A stretch of DNA of 64,000 nt from Bdellovibrionales bacterium. Lineage in GTDB: Bacteria; Bdellovibrionota; Bdellovibrionia; Bdellovibrionales; UBA1609. The notes beneath the pieces were generated by a model that saw only the letters and a program-made list of their open reading frames with translations, was not told the DNA's origin and made no database searches. The stretch covers positions 806,001-870,000 of the forward strand of contig JADJVA010000025.1 in assembly GCA_016716765.1 (NCBI GenBank), read 5' to 3'. Positions 53,495 through 62,737 of this stretch are shown here, one piece after another. The first letter of the stretch is position 1. Each line of letters begins with the position of its first letter. Made by a program: the position numbers and the translations under genes.

Positions 53495-55588
53495 ATGCGA
53501 GAGAGAGAGCCACAGAAGGTCGAGGATCTTAGGTATACCCGAAATATCGGCATCATGGCTCATATTGATGCCGGTAAAACGACTACGACCGAACGAATTC
53601 TTTATTACACCGGAAAAAGTCATAAGATCGGAGAAGTCCATGATGGTGATGCCACCATGGATTGGATGGAGCAGGAGCAAGAGCGTGGAATCACGATAAC
53701 AGCGGCTGCTACGACTTGTTTCTGGGCAGATCATCGAATCAACATCATCGATACTCCGGGGCACGTCGACTTTACGATTGAAGTAGAGAGATCTCTTCGC
53801 GTCTTGGATGGAGCAATTGCTGTGTTTGACGGGGTCAACGGTGTTGAACCACAGTCAGAGACGGTTTGGAGACAAGCAGACAAGTATAGAGTTCCAAGGA
53901 TTTGCTTTATCAATAAAATGGACAGGGTAGGTGCGGACTTTTCTATGAGCCTGGGGACCATTCGGCAAAGACTTGGCGGGAATCCCATCGCAATACAAAT
54001 GCCAATAGGTTGCGAAGATAAGTTTCAGGGAATCGTTGATCTGTTTTCGATGAAGGCACTCATCTGGAGGGACGGCGGCTTAGGAGAGTCCTATCTTGTC
54101 GAGGAGATTCCAGTTGATCTGAGAAGCCAGGCTTCTGTTTGGCGAGATCAGATGATTGAGCAAATCGCAGAAATTGATGATTCATTGACTGAGAAGTATT
54201 TGGAAGCGCAGGAAATCTCAGAAGCTGAACTGCAGGCCGCCTTGCGTAAGGGAACCATTGGGTTGAAGGCCGTGCCCGTCCTTTGTGGTTCTGCCTTCCG
54301 AAACAAAGGTGTTCAGCCGCTTTTGGATGCCGTTATAGCATTTTTGCCGAGTCCATTGGACGTGCCCGCAATAGAAGGTTTTGACCCTGATAACGAAAGC
54401 AAAGTGATTATCTGCAAGACAGGATTTGATGAGCCTGTTGCCTCTTTGGCCTTTAAGGTTGCTTCAGATGCTTTTGCGGGCTCGATGACTTTCGTACGTG
54501 TGTATTCTGGTGAAATCAAGCAGGGTACGGCCTTGCTAAATCCAAGGGAAAACAAGAAGGAGCGCATTCAGCGAATCGTGAGATTGCATGCGAATTCCCG
54601 AGAGGAAGTGAACTCTCTTAAAGCGGGCGACATTGGAGCAATTATCGGTCTCAAGCTGACGATTACTGGCGATACCTTGTGTGATTCTCGGCATCCAGTT
54701 GTTTTGGAGTCGATCCAGTTTCCGGAGCCGGTGATCGCTGTCGCTATCGAAGCTCGTACGACGTCTGATCAGGAAAAGATGATGGAGGCCTTGGCGCGCC
54801 TACAGCGAGAGGATCCCTCTTGTCGAGTTAAGACAGACTTGGAAACCGGCCAAATATTGCTTTCCGGGATGGGCGAGCTCCATCTCGAGATTTTAGTTGA
54901 TCGACTCTTGAGAGAACATAAAATTCAGGCCAGTGTGGGCAAACCTCAAGTGGCCTTCCGCGAGACGATCTTGTCCAGTGGGTCGGGAGAGGGTGTTTTT
55001 GACCGCGAAATCGGAGGACAGCACCAATTCGGCAAGGTGCACCTAAAAATCGAACCTCAGGAGCGTGGGCAAGGCTTTGCCTTTTCTCACTCCATGGGCA
55101 AAGATTTTCCAAAAGGTCTGCTTCAGGCGGTTGAAAAAGGAACTCGCGATGCCGCGGAAGTTGGAGTTATTGCTGGCTATCAACTTGTTGATGTTCGCGT
55201 TGTCTTCGATGCTGCCGAACTCAGAGACAAGGAATCCACGGAGATGGCCTTTCGAGTGGCTGCCGCAAATGCTTTTAGAGAGGCGTTGAGACTAGTAAAG
55301 TCTCAAATATTAGAACCTATTTTTCGATTGGAAATCATCACGCCAGACGATTTTGTAGGGAATGTTATTGGTGATCTCAATTCTCGTCGTGGTAAAGTCC
55401 ACAGCATTGCTCCTCGATCGGGAAGTCAGATCATTCGTGCCGAAGCCCCATTGATGTCCCTATTTGGTTACGCGACGGACCTGAGGTCCTTAACTCAGGG
55501 TAGAGCCAGCTTCAGTATGGAATTTGAGCAGTATTCTCCTGTTCCTCCAAAGGTTGAGAAGGAAATCCTTCAGGGATTAGGGCGATAA
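53495..55588 (+). CDS. fusA: elongation factor G
   Basis: 697 aa translocase. G1 AHIDAGKTTTTERIL, G2 ERGITITAAAT, G3 DTPGHVDFTIEVERSLRVLDG and G4 NKMDRVGAD. Domains II-V are complete, including the domain IV tip region (FDREIGGQHQFGKVHLK) and PLMSLFGYATDLRS. A good Shine-Dalgarno is not close to the start. The neighbouring order rpsL-rpsG-fusA is the str operon; tuf is not next to it here. Confidence 0.96.
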   Translation: MREREPQKVEDLRYTRNIGIMAHIDAGKTTTTERILYYTGKSHKIGEVHDGDATMDWMEQEQERGITITAAATTCFWADHRINIIDTPGHVDFTIEVERSLRVLDGAIAVFDGVNGVEPQSETVWRQADKYRVPRICFINKMDRVGADFSMSLGTIRQRLGGNPIAIQMPIGCEDKFQGIVDLFSMKALIWRDGGLGESYLVEEIPVDLRSQASVWRDQMIEQIAEIDDSLTEKYLEAQEISEAELQAALRKGTIGLKAVPVLCGSAFRNKGVQPLLDAVIAFLPSPLDVPAIEGFDPDNESKVIICKTGFDEPVASLAFKVASDAFAGSMTFVRVYSGEIKQGTALLNPRENKKERIQRIVRLHANSREEVNSLKAGDIGAIIGLKLTITGDTLCDSRHPVVLESIQFPEPVIAVAIEARTTSDQEKMMEALARLQREDPSCRVKTDLETGQILLSGMGELHLEILVDRLLREHKIQASVGKPQVAFRETILSSGSGEGVFDREIGGQHQFGKVHLKIEPQERGQGFAFSHSMGKDFPKGLLQAVEKGTRDAAEVGVIAGYQLVDVRVVFDAAELRDKESTEMAFRVAAANAFREALRLVKSQILEPIFRLEIITPDDFVGNVIGDLNSRRGKVHSIAPRSGSQIIRAEAPLMSLFGYATDLRSLTQGRASFSMEFEQYSPVPPKVEKEILQGLGR

Positions 55589-55592
55589 TAAC

Positions 55593-55615
55593 TGCTCTCA
55601 ATTTATCAGAGAGCA
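55593..55615 (+). terminator. hairpin after fusA
   Basis: TGCTCTC and GAGAGCA pair across a 9-base loop five bases after the fusA stop. It has no U run, so this is a weak terminator or mRNA end structure separating the str and S10 operons. Confidence 0.4.
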
Positions 55616-55654
55616 CCCTTGCCAAAACACATTGAACATTTCTCTTTATTTTCT

Positions 55655-55684
55655 TTGACAAGGACTCCGACCAGAATGCATACT
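55655..55684 (+). promoter_or_regulatory. candidate S10 operon promoter
   Basis: A perfect TTGACA (55655-55660), an 18-base spacer and CATACT (55679-55684). Transcription would start near 55691, leaving a leader of about 150 bases before rpsJ that could hold autoregulatory structure. Confidence 0.5.
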
Positions 55685-55843
55685 CGCCGACTTGCAGCCC
55701 CGTATTTCTTGGGTCTTACTGTTCTAAGTCGCTGAAATCAATTGGATTCAAAGCGATACTGGAAAGAGGATGACTTCTGGGTACGTGGTTTTTTTGTCTT
55801 TTCAAACGTTAGTTTGTTGAGTCTTCAGCCAAACGAGAGATTT

Positions 55844-56161
55844 ATGCAGAGTCAAAAAATTCGTATTCGACTGAGAGCCTTCGATCACAAGTTGTTAGAT
55901 CAATCTACTCGAGAGATTGTCGACACGGCACGCAGAACAGGTGCGCGCGTTGCCGGCCCGATCCCTCTTCCAACGGGAATCAATCGTTACACTGTTTTGC
56001 GCTCTCCTCACGTTGACAAGAAATCTCGCGAGCAATTTGAAATTCGAACGCACAAACGTCTGCTTGATATTCTTGAGCCCACGCAGCAGACGATTGATCA
56101 ATTGATGAAATTAGATTTGTCTGCCGGTGTTGATGTAGAGATTAAGCTCTCAGCTGAGTAA
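55844..56161 (+). CDS. rpsJ: 30S ribosomal protein S10
   Basis: 105 aa from the ATG at 55844 (MQSQKIRIRLRAFDHKLLDQS). The frame stays open 34 codons upstream to 55742, but that part resembles nothing and the family starts here. GAGAGA precedes the ATG. Confidence 0.96.
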   Translation: MQSQKIRIRLRAFDHKLLDQSTREIVDTARRTGARVAGPIPLPTGINRYTVLRSPHVDKKSREQFEIRTHKRLLDILEPTQQTIDQLMKLDLSAGVDVEIKLSAE

Positions 56162-56178
56162 ACGTAAAACGGAGTTAA

Positions 56179-56853
56179 ATGATGAGCGACGAAGCCGAAA
56201 AAACAAATGAACAGCAAAAGGGTAAAACCGTCAAACTCGGTGGCCTTTATGCCTTTAAACTTGGGATGTCGACATTGTTTCATGAGGGACAAGCCGTACC
56301 AGTTACAGTTCTTGAGTATCGTCCCTGGGTAGTATCTCAGTTGAAGACGAAAGAGAAAGATGGTTATGAGGCTGTCCAAATCGCCTGTACTCCGAAGCGC
56401 GCTTCCAGAGGAACTAAAGCACAAGCAGGACATTTAAGTAAGAGCGGTTTTGAGAATGGTGCTCAATACGTTCGAGAGGTGCGTCAGGCTCTTCCCGAGG
56501 GAGTTGAAGTTGGTCAAAATATTGATATTGCTAGTTTGGTGACTGGAGATATCATAAAGGTCACGGGTCTCTCTAAGGGACGTGGTTTTGCTGGTGTCGT
56601 TAAGCGCTGGCATTTCGCTGGGGGACCAGCTTCACATGGTTCGACGACTCACCGTAGGCCGGGATCGATCGGTAACAACAAAGAGCCAGCTCGTGTTATG
56701 CCTGGAAAGCGAATGGCTGGTCATTTTGGTAATGAAACAGCAACGACGATGAATATGAAAGTGATTGAAGTTATTCCTGAGAAGGGTGTCCTTATGGTTA
56801 AGGGTGCCGTGCCGGGGGCTCGCAATTCAATTGTTAAGTTGGTGAAAGTTTAA
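56179..56853 (+). CDS. rplC: 50S ribosomal protein L3
   Basis: 224 aa. An unusual 20-residue hydrophilic N-terminus (MMSDEAEKTNEQQKGKTVK) precedes the normal start GLYAFKLGMSTLF. KGRGFAGVVKRWHFAGGPASHGS is the diagnostic stretch. GGAG lies upstream. Confidence 0.96.
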   Translation: MMSDEAEKTNEQQKGKTVKLGGLYAFKLGMSTLFHEGQAVPVTVLEYRPWVVSQLKTKEKDGYEAVQIACTPKRASRGTKAQAGHLSKSGFENGAQYVREVRQALPEGVEVGQNIDIASLVTGDIIKVTGLSKGRGFAGVVKRWHFAGGPASHGSTTHRRPGSIGNNKEPARVMPGKRMAGHFGNETATTMNMKVIEVIPEKGVLMVKGAVPGARNSIVKLVKV

Positions 56854-56855
56854 AT

Positions 56856-57485
56856 ATGGCAACTGTAGAAGTAGTGAACTGGAATAAGAAAAAAGTTGGA
56901 ACTGTTGAGCTTGCTTCATCTGTCTTTGAGGCGCCGATTCGGAAGGATATCTTGCACGAGGTTGTGAAGTGGCAGTTGGCGAGTCGCCGTCAAGGGACTC
57001 ATAAGGCGAAGACTCGTAGCGAGGTGAGTGGCGGTGGTAAAAAGCCATTTAAGCAAAAAGGCACAGGAAACGCTCGGCAGGGTTCCAGCCGTTCTCCTTT
57101 GATGCCAGGTGGGGGGATCCTCTTTGGTCCAACTCCACGTGACTACTCTTATACCTTGCCAAAAAAAGTGAAGCAGATCGGACTTCGTTCGGCACTTTCG
57201 TTTTTGCTGAAAGAAGGCCGTTTGACTGTAGTTGAGGATATGACTTCGGCGGCAGGAAAAACGAATGAACTTGCGAAGCGGCTTAAAGAGTTTGGTGTCG
57301 AAAAGCTCGTATTGATTTCGGGGCATAAGGACGAAGCTTTCTCTCGAGCTGTACGTAATCTTCCAAAGGCGATCTACTATGGGCCAGAGGGGCTCAATGT
57401 CTTTGACCTTCTGAAGCATGATTACGCCATTATAACTCAGGATGCGGTGTCTAAAATCACTGCTCGCTGTGGCTTGGAGAGCTGA
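56856..57485 (+). CDS. rplD: 50S ribosomal protein L4
   Basis: 209 aa. The tunnel-lining loop is visible (GGGKKPFKQKGTGNARQGSSRSP). Two bases separate it from rplC. L4 can repress the S10 operon in some bacteria. Confidence 0.96.
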   Translation: MATVEVVNWNKKKVGTVELASSVFEAPIRKDILHEVVKWQLASRRQGTHKAKTRSEVSGGGKKPFKQKGTGNARQGSSRSPLMPGGGILFGPTPRDYSYTLPKKVKQIGLRSALSFLLKEGRLTVVEDMTSAAGKTNELAKRLKEFGVEKLVLISGHKDEAFSRAVRNLPKAIYYGPEGLNVFDLLKHDYAIITQDAVSKITARCGLES

Positions 57486-57487
57486 GT

Positions 57488-57766
57488 ATGTATCATTTGA
57501 TTAAGAGACCAATTGTTACGGAGAAGAACAGCCGTTTGAACGAAAGTGGTGTTTACGTTTTTGAGGTGGATAAAGTCTCCACAAAAGCTCAGATTCGCCA
57601 AGCGGTAGAGAAAGCCTTTAGAGTGAAAGTTGATTCCGTTAGGACGGCGGTATGCAGGGGGCGATCTCGGCGCACTAAGCTTGGACATGGACGCGTTCAA
57701 TATTGGAAAAAGGCCTTGGTGAAGCTTTCTCCGGGCGAGAAAATCACATTGTTTGAGGGAGCATAG
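57488..57766 (+). CDS. rplW: 50S ribosomal protein L23
   Basis: 92 aa. LIKRPIVTEKNSRL and VEKAFRVKVDSVRTAV identify it. It lies at the tunnel exit, docking site for trigger factor and SRP. Confidence 0.95.
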   Translation: MYHLIKRPIVTEKNSRLNESGVYVFEVDKVSTKAQIRQAVEKAFRVKVDSVRTAVCRGRSRRTKLGHGRVQYWKKALVKLSPGEKITLFEGA

Positions 57767-57768
57767 AG

Positions 57769-58593
57769 ATGGGAATGAAGATTTTTAGGCCTCGTAGCCC
57801 TGGGCGTAGAAATAGTTCTGGGTTTGATTTTAATGAAATAACGAAGTCCTATCCGGAAAAATCACTCCTCGAGCCTTTGAATCGAAAGGCTGCAAGGAAT
57901 AACACGGGAATGATTACGATGCGTCACAAGGGTGGCGGTCACAAGAGGCGTTATCGTGTTATTGATTTTAAGCGCGCAAAGGAGAATATCCCAGCAACGG
58001 TGACGGCTATTGAGTATGACCCGAACCGAACCTGTCGAATAGCGCTAATTGTTTATCAGGATGGTACAAAATCCTATATTCTTGCGCCTGTGGGATTAAC
58101 TGTTGGAAGTCTTGTTGTTTCCTCCTTGGATGCCGATATCAAGCCAGGTAACGCTTTGCCTCTGAGCAAGATTCCAGTTGGAACAATTATTCATAATGTT
58201 GAAATGAGACCCGGTAAGGGTGGGCAGATGGCACGTGGTGCCGGTGCTGAGGCGACATTGGTTGCTAAGTTAGGGAAATATTGTCAGGTTAAGTTGCCTT
58301 CCGGTGAAGTGCGTAAGGTTCTAGCTGAGTGCAAGGCAACGGTTGGCCAGGTCGGAAACACGGACAATGAAAATTTGAAAATTGGAAAGGCCGGCAGAAA
58401 CCGCTGGCTAGGAAAGCGGCCCGGAGTTCGAGGAATGGCAATGAATCCTGTGGATCATCCTCTCGGAGGCGGTGAGGGTGTGGGTAAAGGTCACCATCCT
58501 GTTACACCTTGGGGGCAGCCATGCAAAGGATATAGGACTCGAAATAACAAGAGGACTAGCGCGATGATTGTTAAACGTAGGTATCAGAAGTAA
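57769..58593 (+). CDS. rplB: 50S ribosomal protein L2
   Basis: 274 aa. RHKGGGHKRRYRVIDFKR near the start and the peptidyl-transferase-proximal GVAMNPVDHPLGGGEG-type stretch (here GMAMNPVDHPLGGGEG) with its conserved His are present. Confidence 0.97.
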   Translation: MGMKIFRPRSPGRRNSSGFDFNEITKSYPEKSLLEPLNRKAARNNTGMITMRHKGGGHKRRYRVIDFKRAKENIPATVTAIEYDPNRTCRIALIVYQDGTKSYILAPVGLTVGSLVVSSLDADIKPGNALPLSKIPVGTIIHNVEMRPGKGGQMARGAGAEATLVAKLGKYCQVKLPSGEVRKVLAECKATVGQVGNTDNENLKIGKAGRNRWLGKRPGVRGMAMNPVDHPLGGGEGVGKGHHPVTPWGQPCKGYRTRNNKRTSAMIVKRRYQK

Positions 58594-58607
58594 TTGAGGA
58601 GCAGTTT

Positions 58608-58892
58608 GTGGCAAGGTCAGTTAAAAAAGGTCCGTTTATTGATTACCACCTGATTAAGAAGATTGAGAAGGCGGTAGGTAGTGGTGATAAGAGAGTCATA
58701 AAAACGTGGTCGCGGCGCTCGACAATTCTTCCTGAGGCCGTGGGCCTTACTTTTGCTGTACATAACGGGAAGAAGTTTGTTCCAGTTTATGTGAACGAAA
58801 ATATGATCGGACATAAGCTTGGAGAGTTCTCCGCAACTAGAACATTCCACGGACATTCTGAGAAAAAAGCTCAGGCTCCGGTTAAGAAGTAA
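58608..58892 (+). CDS. rpsS: 30S ribosomal protein S19
   Basis: 94 aa with GTG start after GAGGAG. ARSVKKGPFIDYHLIKK and GHKLGEFSATRTFHGH are diagnostic. Confidence 0.96.
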   Translation: MARSVKKGPFIDYHLIKKIEKAVGSGDKRVIKTWSRRSTILPEAVGLTFAVHNGKKFVPVYVNENMIGHKLGEFSATRTFHGHSEKKAQAPVKK

Positions 58893-58905
58893 GTAGAGGA
58901 TTATC

Positions 58906-59238
58906 ATGGAAGTGAAGGCAAGTTTGCGATTTGCTCGAGTAGGGGCTCAGAAGGCTCGACTTGTAGCGGATGAGATTCGTGGCAAAGATTTGAATGAGGC
59001 TGTTCGTATTCTTGTGTTTATGAAAAAGAAGACGGCCGGTTTGATGAAAAAATTAATTGAGTCAGCTGTAGCTAATGCTGAAAATAAAGAGGTTATTGAC
59101 GTCGATAATCTTTATGTGAAGACAGTTTATGTTGATGAAGGGCCTTCGATGAAGAGGTTTCGTCCTCGGGCTCAGGGGCGTGCCTTTCAGGTAAAAAAGA
59201 AGTTAAGTCATATAAACCTGGTTTTGGGTGAGAAGTAA
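58906..59238 (+). CDS. rplV: 50S ribosomal protein L22
   Basis: 110 aa. RFARVGAQKARLVADEIRGK near the start, and the tunnel beta-hairpin region GPSMKRFRPRAQGRAF, are typical. Confidence 0.96.
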   Translation: MEVKASLRFARVGAQKARLVADEIRGKDLNEAVRILVFMKKKTAGLMKKLIESAVANAENKEVIDVDNLYVKTVYVDEGPSMKRFRPRAQGRAFQVKKKLSHINLVLGEK

Positions 59239-59256
59239 TTAAGGAAGGCGGATTCG

Positions 59257-59922
59257 GTGGGACAGAAGGTTAATCCGATCGGTTTAAGAGTTGGTGTTAT
59301 CAGAACTTGGGACTCGCGTTGGTTTGCAAAAGGGCCTCAGTACACAGTTAATCTCCATGAGGATTTTAAGCTGCGTAAATACATCAAGGATAAGTTGAAG
59401 CATGCAGGTGTATCGAAGATTGAAATGGAGCGGGCAGCTAATAAGATTAAGATAATTATTATGACTGCGCGACCTGGTGTGGTGATTGGAAAAAAGGGCA
59501 CTGGAATTGATTCGCTGAAGGCAGACATTCAGCGGCTGACGCCGAATGAAGTTTTTTTGAATATACAGGAAGTTCGTAAGCCGGATCTTGATGCTCAGTT
59601 GGTGGCAGAAAATATTGCTCTTCAGTTGGAAAAGCGCATATCGTGGCGTCGTGCTCTCAAGAAGGCACTTGCGGCTTCTGTTCGGAGTGGTGTTCGAGGA
59701 ATTAAGATCATGGTGGCGGGTCGATTGGATGGAGCTGAGATCGCTCGTACGGAATGGTACAACGAGAAGAGCGTTCCATTGCATACGCTTCGTGCCGATA
59801 TCGACTATGGGACGGCAGAAGCTCTGACGGGTTACGGTTTGATCGGCGTTAAAGTATGGATCTATCGAGGAGATGTTCTTTCGGCCCGGGAGATTGAGGA
59901 GGCTGGTCGTGTTAAGTCCTAA
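59257..59922 (+). CDS. rpsC: 30S ribosomal protein S3
   Basis: 221 aa with GTG start (GQKVNPIGLRVGVIRTWDSRW). KH domain with GVVIGKKGTGID and the C-terminal domain with GVKVWIYRGDVL. It overlaps rplP by 14 bases. Confidence 0.97.
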   Translation: MGQKVNPIGLRVGVIRTWDSRWFAKGPQYTVNLHEDFKLRKYIKDKLKHAGVSKIEMERAANKIKIIIMTARPGVVIGKKGTGIDSLKADIQRLTPNEVFLNIQEVRKPDLDAQLVAENIALQLEKRISWRRALKKALAASVRSGVRGIKIMVAGRLDGAEIARTEWYNEKSVPLHTLRADIDYGTAEALTGYGLIGVKVWIYRGDVLSAREIEEAGRVKS

Positions 59923-60316
59923 GAGAGTTAAGTGGAGAAAGCAGTTTCGCGGACGCTATAAGGGGTTTGCAACTCGGGGGAATGATATCGCTTTTGGAGA
60001 CTTTGGCTTGATGGCGACGGAGTCAGGGCGGTTGAGTGCTCGACAACTCGAAGCAAGTCGCATAGCAATCAGTCGCTCCGTTAAGCGGGGCGGGAACATG
60101 TGGTTGAGGGTTTATCCTGATAGACCAGTGACCAAGAAGGCGGCTGAGACTCGGATGGGCTCAGGTAAGGGTAATCCGGAGTATTGGGTTGCGGTCATAA
60201 AGCCGGGTCGTTTGTTATTTGAGATTAACGGTGTTACGCGTGAGCAGGCGGCAGAGGCCTTTAGGCTGGCCGCACATAAGTTGCCTTTTAAAACACGCTT
60301 TTTAGCTCGGGAGTAG
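59909..60316 (+). CDS. rplP: 50S ribosomal protein L16
   Basis: 135 aa from the GTG at 59909 (LSPKRVKWRKQFRGRYKG), which has GAGGAGG seven bases upstream inside rpsC. The upstream in-frame ATG at 59873 lies in rpsC coding sequence and is rejected. ETRMGSGKGNPEYWVAV is diagnostic. Confidence 0.96.
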   Translation: MLSPKRVKWRKQFRGRYKGFATRGNDIAFGDFGLMATESGRLSARQLEASRIAISRSVKRGGNMWLRVYPDRPVTKKAAETRMGSGKGNPEYWVAVIKPGRLLFEINGVTREQAAEAFRLAAHKLPFKTRFLARE

Positions 60317-60320
60317 TTTT

Positions 60321-60512
60321 GTGAAATTTGCTGACATACGTGATTTGACAGTAGAAGAGTTGCGAAAGCGGTTGGGGCAGATGCGTGATGAGCATTTTAG
60401 CCTTAAGATGAAGCATTCCTTGGGCCAGGTTGCTAGTCCGGTGTCTATACGCGTCCTGCGCCGAGATATCGCTCGAGTTCAGACGGCATTAAATATCAAG
60501 TTGGCTCAGTGA
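60321..60512 (+). CDS. rpmC: 50S ribosomal protein L29
   Basis: 63 aa with GTG start. Coiled helical protein: LTVEELRKRLGQMRDEHFSLK, ending RRDIARVQTALN. Confidence 0.94.
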   Translation: MKFADIRDLTVEELRKRLGQMRDEHFSLKMKHSLGQVASPVSIRVLRRDIARVQTALNIKLAQ

Positions 60513-60522
60513 GGTGATGACG

Positions 60523-60822
60523 ATGAGTGTAGTTGAAACACAGCTGGATACGCGACGCCGAAAAAATGAAGTTATCGGTAAGGTCGTCAGCGATAAAATG
60601 CATAAGACAATATCGGTGGAGACAAGCCGGACAGTTCGACACGAGAAGTACGGAAAATTTATTCGGCGGACGTCTGTATTTAAGGCTCATGACGAGAAGA
60701 ATGAAGCTAAGTTGGGTGATATTGTTCGGATCGTTGAATCGCGGCCAATCAGTAGGACAAAGCGTTGGAAGTTGGTTGATATTGTCGAACGAAATCGAAA
60801 CCAGTTGGCGGTGACCGTATGA
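60523..60822 (+). CDS. rpsQ: 30S ribosomal protein S17
   Basis: 99 aa from the ATG at 60523, eight bases after GAGG. GTG/ATG at 60514/60517 are too close to that site. VVSDKMHKTISVETSRTVRHEKYGK is typical. Confidence 0.95.
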   Translation: MSVVETQLDTRRRKNEVIGKVVSDKMHKTISVETSRTVRHEKYGKFIRRTSVFKAHDEKNEAKLGDIVRIVESRPISRTKRWKLVDIVERNRNQLAVTV

Positions 60823-61187
60823 TTCAGATGCAATCAAGGCTCAGAGTTGCCGACAATTCTGGCGCACGCGAAGTGCAATGCATAAAGGTGCTGGGCGGAT
60901 CGAAGCGGCGTTACGCATCCGTCGGCGATATTGTAGTGGTATCGGTTAAGGAGGCTCTTCCAAACTCCAAAGTGAAGAAGGGTGATGTTGCAAAGGCCGT
61001 GATAGTGCGAACGATACACAAGATTCGTCGGGCTGATGGCAGTTATATCCGGTTTGATGAGAATTCGGCCGTGTTGATTAATGCCCAGAAGGAGCCCGTT
61101 GGAACACGTATATTTGGTCCTGTTGCGCGGGAGCTTCGTGCTAAGCAATTTTTAAAGATTGTATCACTGGCTCCAGAAGTACTTTGA
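60819..61187 (+). CDS. rplN: 50S ribosomal protein L14
   Basis: 122 aa, overlapping rpsQ by four bases (ATGA). MIQMQSRLRVADNSGAREVQC is diagnostic. In most bacteria rplX follows; here only 15 bases separate it from rplE. Confidence 0.96.
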   Translation: MIQMQSRLRVADNSGAREVQCIKVLGGSKRRYASVGDIVVVSVKEALPNSKVKKGDVAKAVIVRTIHKIRRADGSYIRFDENSAVLINAQKEPVGTRIFGPVARELRAKQFLKIVSLAPEVL

Positions 61188-61202
61188 TTATAAAAGAGGA
61201 GT

Positions 61203-61751
61203 GTGGCTGTGAAGTCGCTAGAAGAAACATATAAAATAGATATCAGTCCCACGCTTCAAAAGCAGTTGGGAAAGAAAAATGTCATGCAAGTGCCGCGGTT
61301 GAGCAAAATTGTTTTGAACGTTACGACGGGCGATGCAGTTAAGAATCCAAAGATTCTCGACGCGCTGGTAGAGGACATGACGAATATTGCTGGTCAGAGA
61401 GCTGTTATTACAAAGTCGAAGAAGTCGATAGCGAATTTTAAGCTCCGTGTGAACATTCCTCTGGGTGTCCGAGTGACTCTGCGTCGGGAGAGAATGTGGG
61501 CATTTTTGGAGCGTTTGGTACATGTTTCGATTCCCAAGGTCAGAGATTTTCGAGGACTGTCTCCTCGTGGCTTTGACGGTCGAGGGAACTACAACATGGG
61601 ATTGAAAGAGCAGATCGTATTTCCCGAGATAGATTACGATAAGGTGGATAAGATTCGAGGAATGAATATCACGATTTGTACTTCTGCAGATAGTGATACT
61701 GAGGGAAGAGCCTTATTGGAAAGCTTGGGGATGCCTTTTAGGAAGAGATAA
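61203..61751 (+). CDS. rplE: 50S ribosomal protein L5
   Basis: 182 aa with GTG start after GAGGAG. VPRLSKIVLNVTTGDA and RGLSPRGFDGRGNYNMGLKEQ identify it. It is preceded directly by rplN and followed directly by rpsH: both rplX and rpsN are missing around it. Confidence 0.96.
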   Translation: MAVKSLEETYKIDISPTLQKQLGKKNVMQVPRLSKIVLNVTTGDAVKNPKILDALVEDMTNIAGQRAVITKSKKSIANFKLRVNIPLGVRVTLRRERMWAFLERLVHVSIPKVRDFRGLSPRGFDGRGNYNMGLKEQIVFPEIDYDKVDKIRGMNITICTSADSDTEGRALLESLGMPFRKR

Positions 61752-61772
61752 CTTGTTGAGGAGATGAATTGA

Positions 61773-62162
61773 ATGGACATGATCGGTGATTTTCTAACAC
61801 GAATTCGAAATGCAGGCGCGGCGGCACATGAAAAAGTAGATGTGCCTAGCTCTAATATGCGTGTGGGGCTTGCTCAGGTACTTCAGGAGAATGGATACAT
61901 TCGAAGCTTTAAAGTAGCTAAGGATGGTCGTCAGGGAGTTATGAGGGTCTATTTGAAATATCTTCCTAATGGCAAGCACGCAATGGGGAGCATTTCCAGA
62001 GTGAGCCGCCCAGGACGTCGATTTTATGTGCGTTCCGATGAGATTCCGAAGGTGCGGTCTGGCTTTGGTTTGGTGCTGTTAAGTACGAATAAGGGAATCG
62101 TGAGCGGCGATGATGCAGTTAAGATGAATATTGGTGGCGAATTATTGTGCCAGCTTTGGTAA
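61773..62162 (+). CDS. rpsH: 30S ribosomal protein S8
   Basis: 129 aa. MIGDFLTRIRNAGAAAHEKVDVPSS and the C-terminal VLLSTNKGIVSGDDA stretch are typical. In E. coli S8 represses the spc operon by binding near rplE. GAGGAG precedes the ATG. Confidence 0.96.
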   Translation: MDMIGDFLTRIRNAGAAAHEKVDVPSSNMRVGLAQVLQENGYIRSFKVAKDGRQGVMRVYLKYLPNGKHAMGSISRVSRPGRRFYVRSDEIPKVRSGFGLVLLSTNKGIVSGDDAVKMNIGGELLCQLW

Positions 62163-62174
62163 TAGGGTGTAGTT

Positions 62175-62720
62175 ATGTCACGTATAGGTAGGTCTCCAGT
62201 TTATTTTGAGAGTGGTGTTCAGGTAAGTGTCACTTCTAAGAACGAGGTCGTCGTAAAGGGTGCCAAGAGCAGCCTCACTGTGCCGATGAGAAATATCGTA
62301 TCTGCGAAGGTCGATGGTAATCAGGTGATTTTTAGTCGAGTAAATGACGAGCCACGTAGTCGCGCGTTTCATGGGCTTTATCGTGCACTGGTTCAGAATG
62401 CTGTAACAGGTGTTTCAAAGGGCTGGAGCCGAGAGTTGACTTTAAACGGGGTCGGCTATCGTGCGGCGGTTAGCGGAAAGTTGTTGGAACTCAACCTGGG
62501 ATATAGTCATCCAATAAAGTATCCGATTCCCGAGGGAATTGAGATCAAGGTTGAGAAGAATACAACATTGATGGTGACTGGTCCGGACCGAGGAAAGGTT
62601 GGCCAAGTGGCTGCAAAGATCCGCAGCTTCCGACCACCAGAGCCTTACCTTGGTAAGGGTGTTAAGTATTCAGATGAACAGATTCGTCGTAAGGCTGGTA
62701 AGTCAGCTGGTAAAAAATAA
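62175..62720 (+). CDS. rplF: 50S ribosomal protein L6
   Basis: 181 aa. Two related domains: SRIGRSPVYFESGVQVSV at the start and GPDRGKVGQVAAKIRSFRPPEPYLGKG near the end. Confidence 0.96.
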   Translation: MSRIGRSPVYFESGVQVSVTSKNEVVVKGAKSSLTVPMRNIVSAKVDGNQVIFSRVNDEPRSRAFHGLYRALVQNAVTGVSKGWSRELTLNGVGYRAAVSGKLLELNLGYSHPIKYPIPEGIEIKVEKNTTLMVTGPDRGKVGQVAAKIRSFRPPEPYLGKGVKYSDEQIRRKAGKSAGKK

Positions 62721-62737
62721 AGTAAGGATGGACGGCC

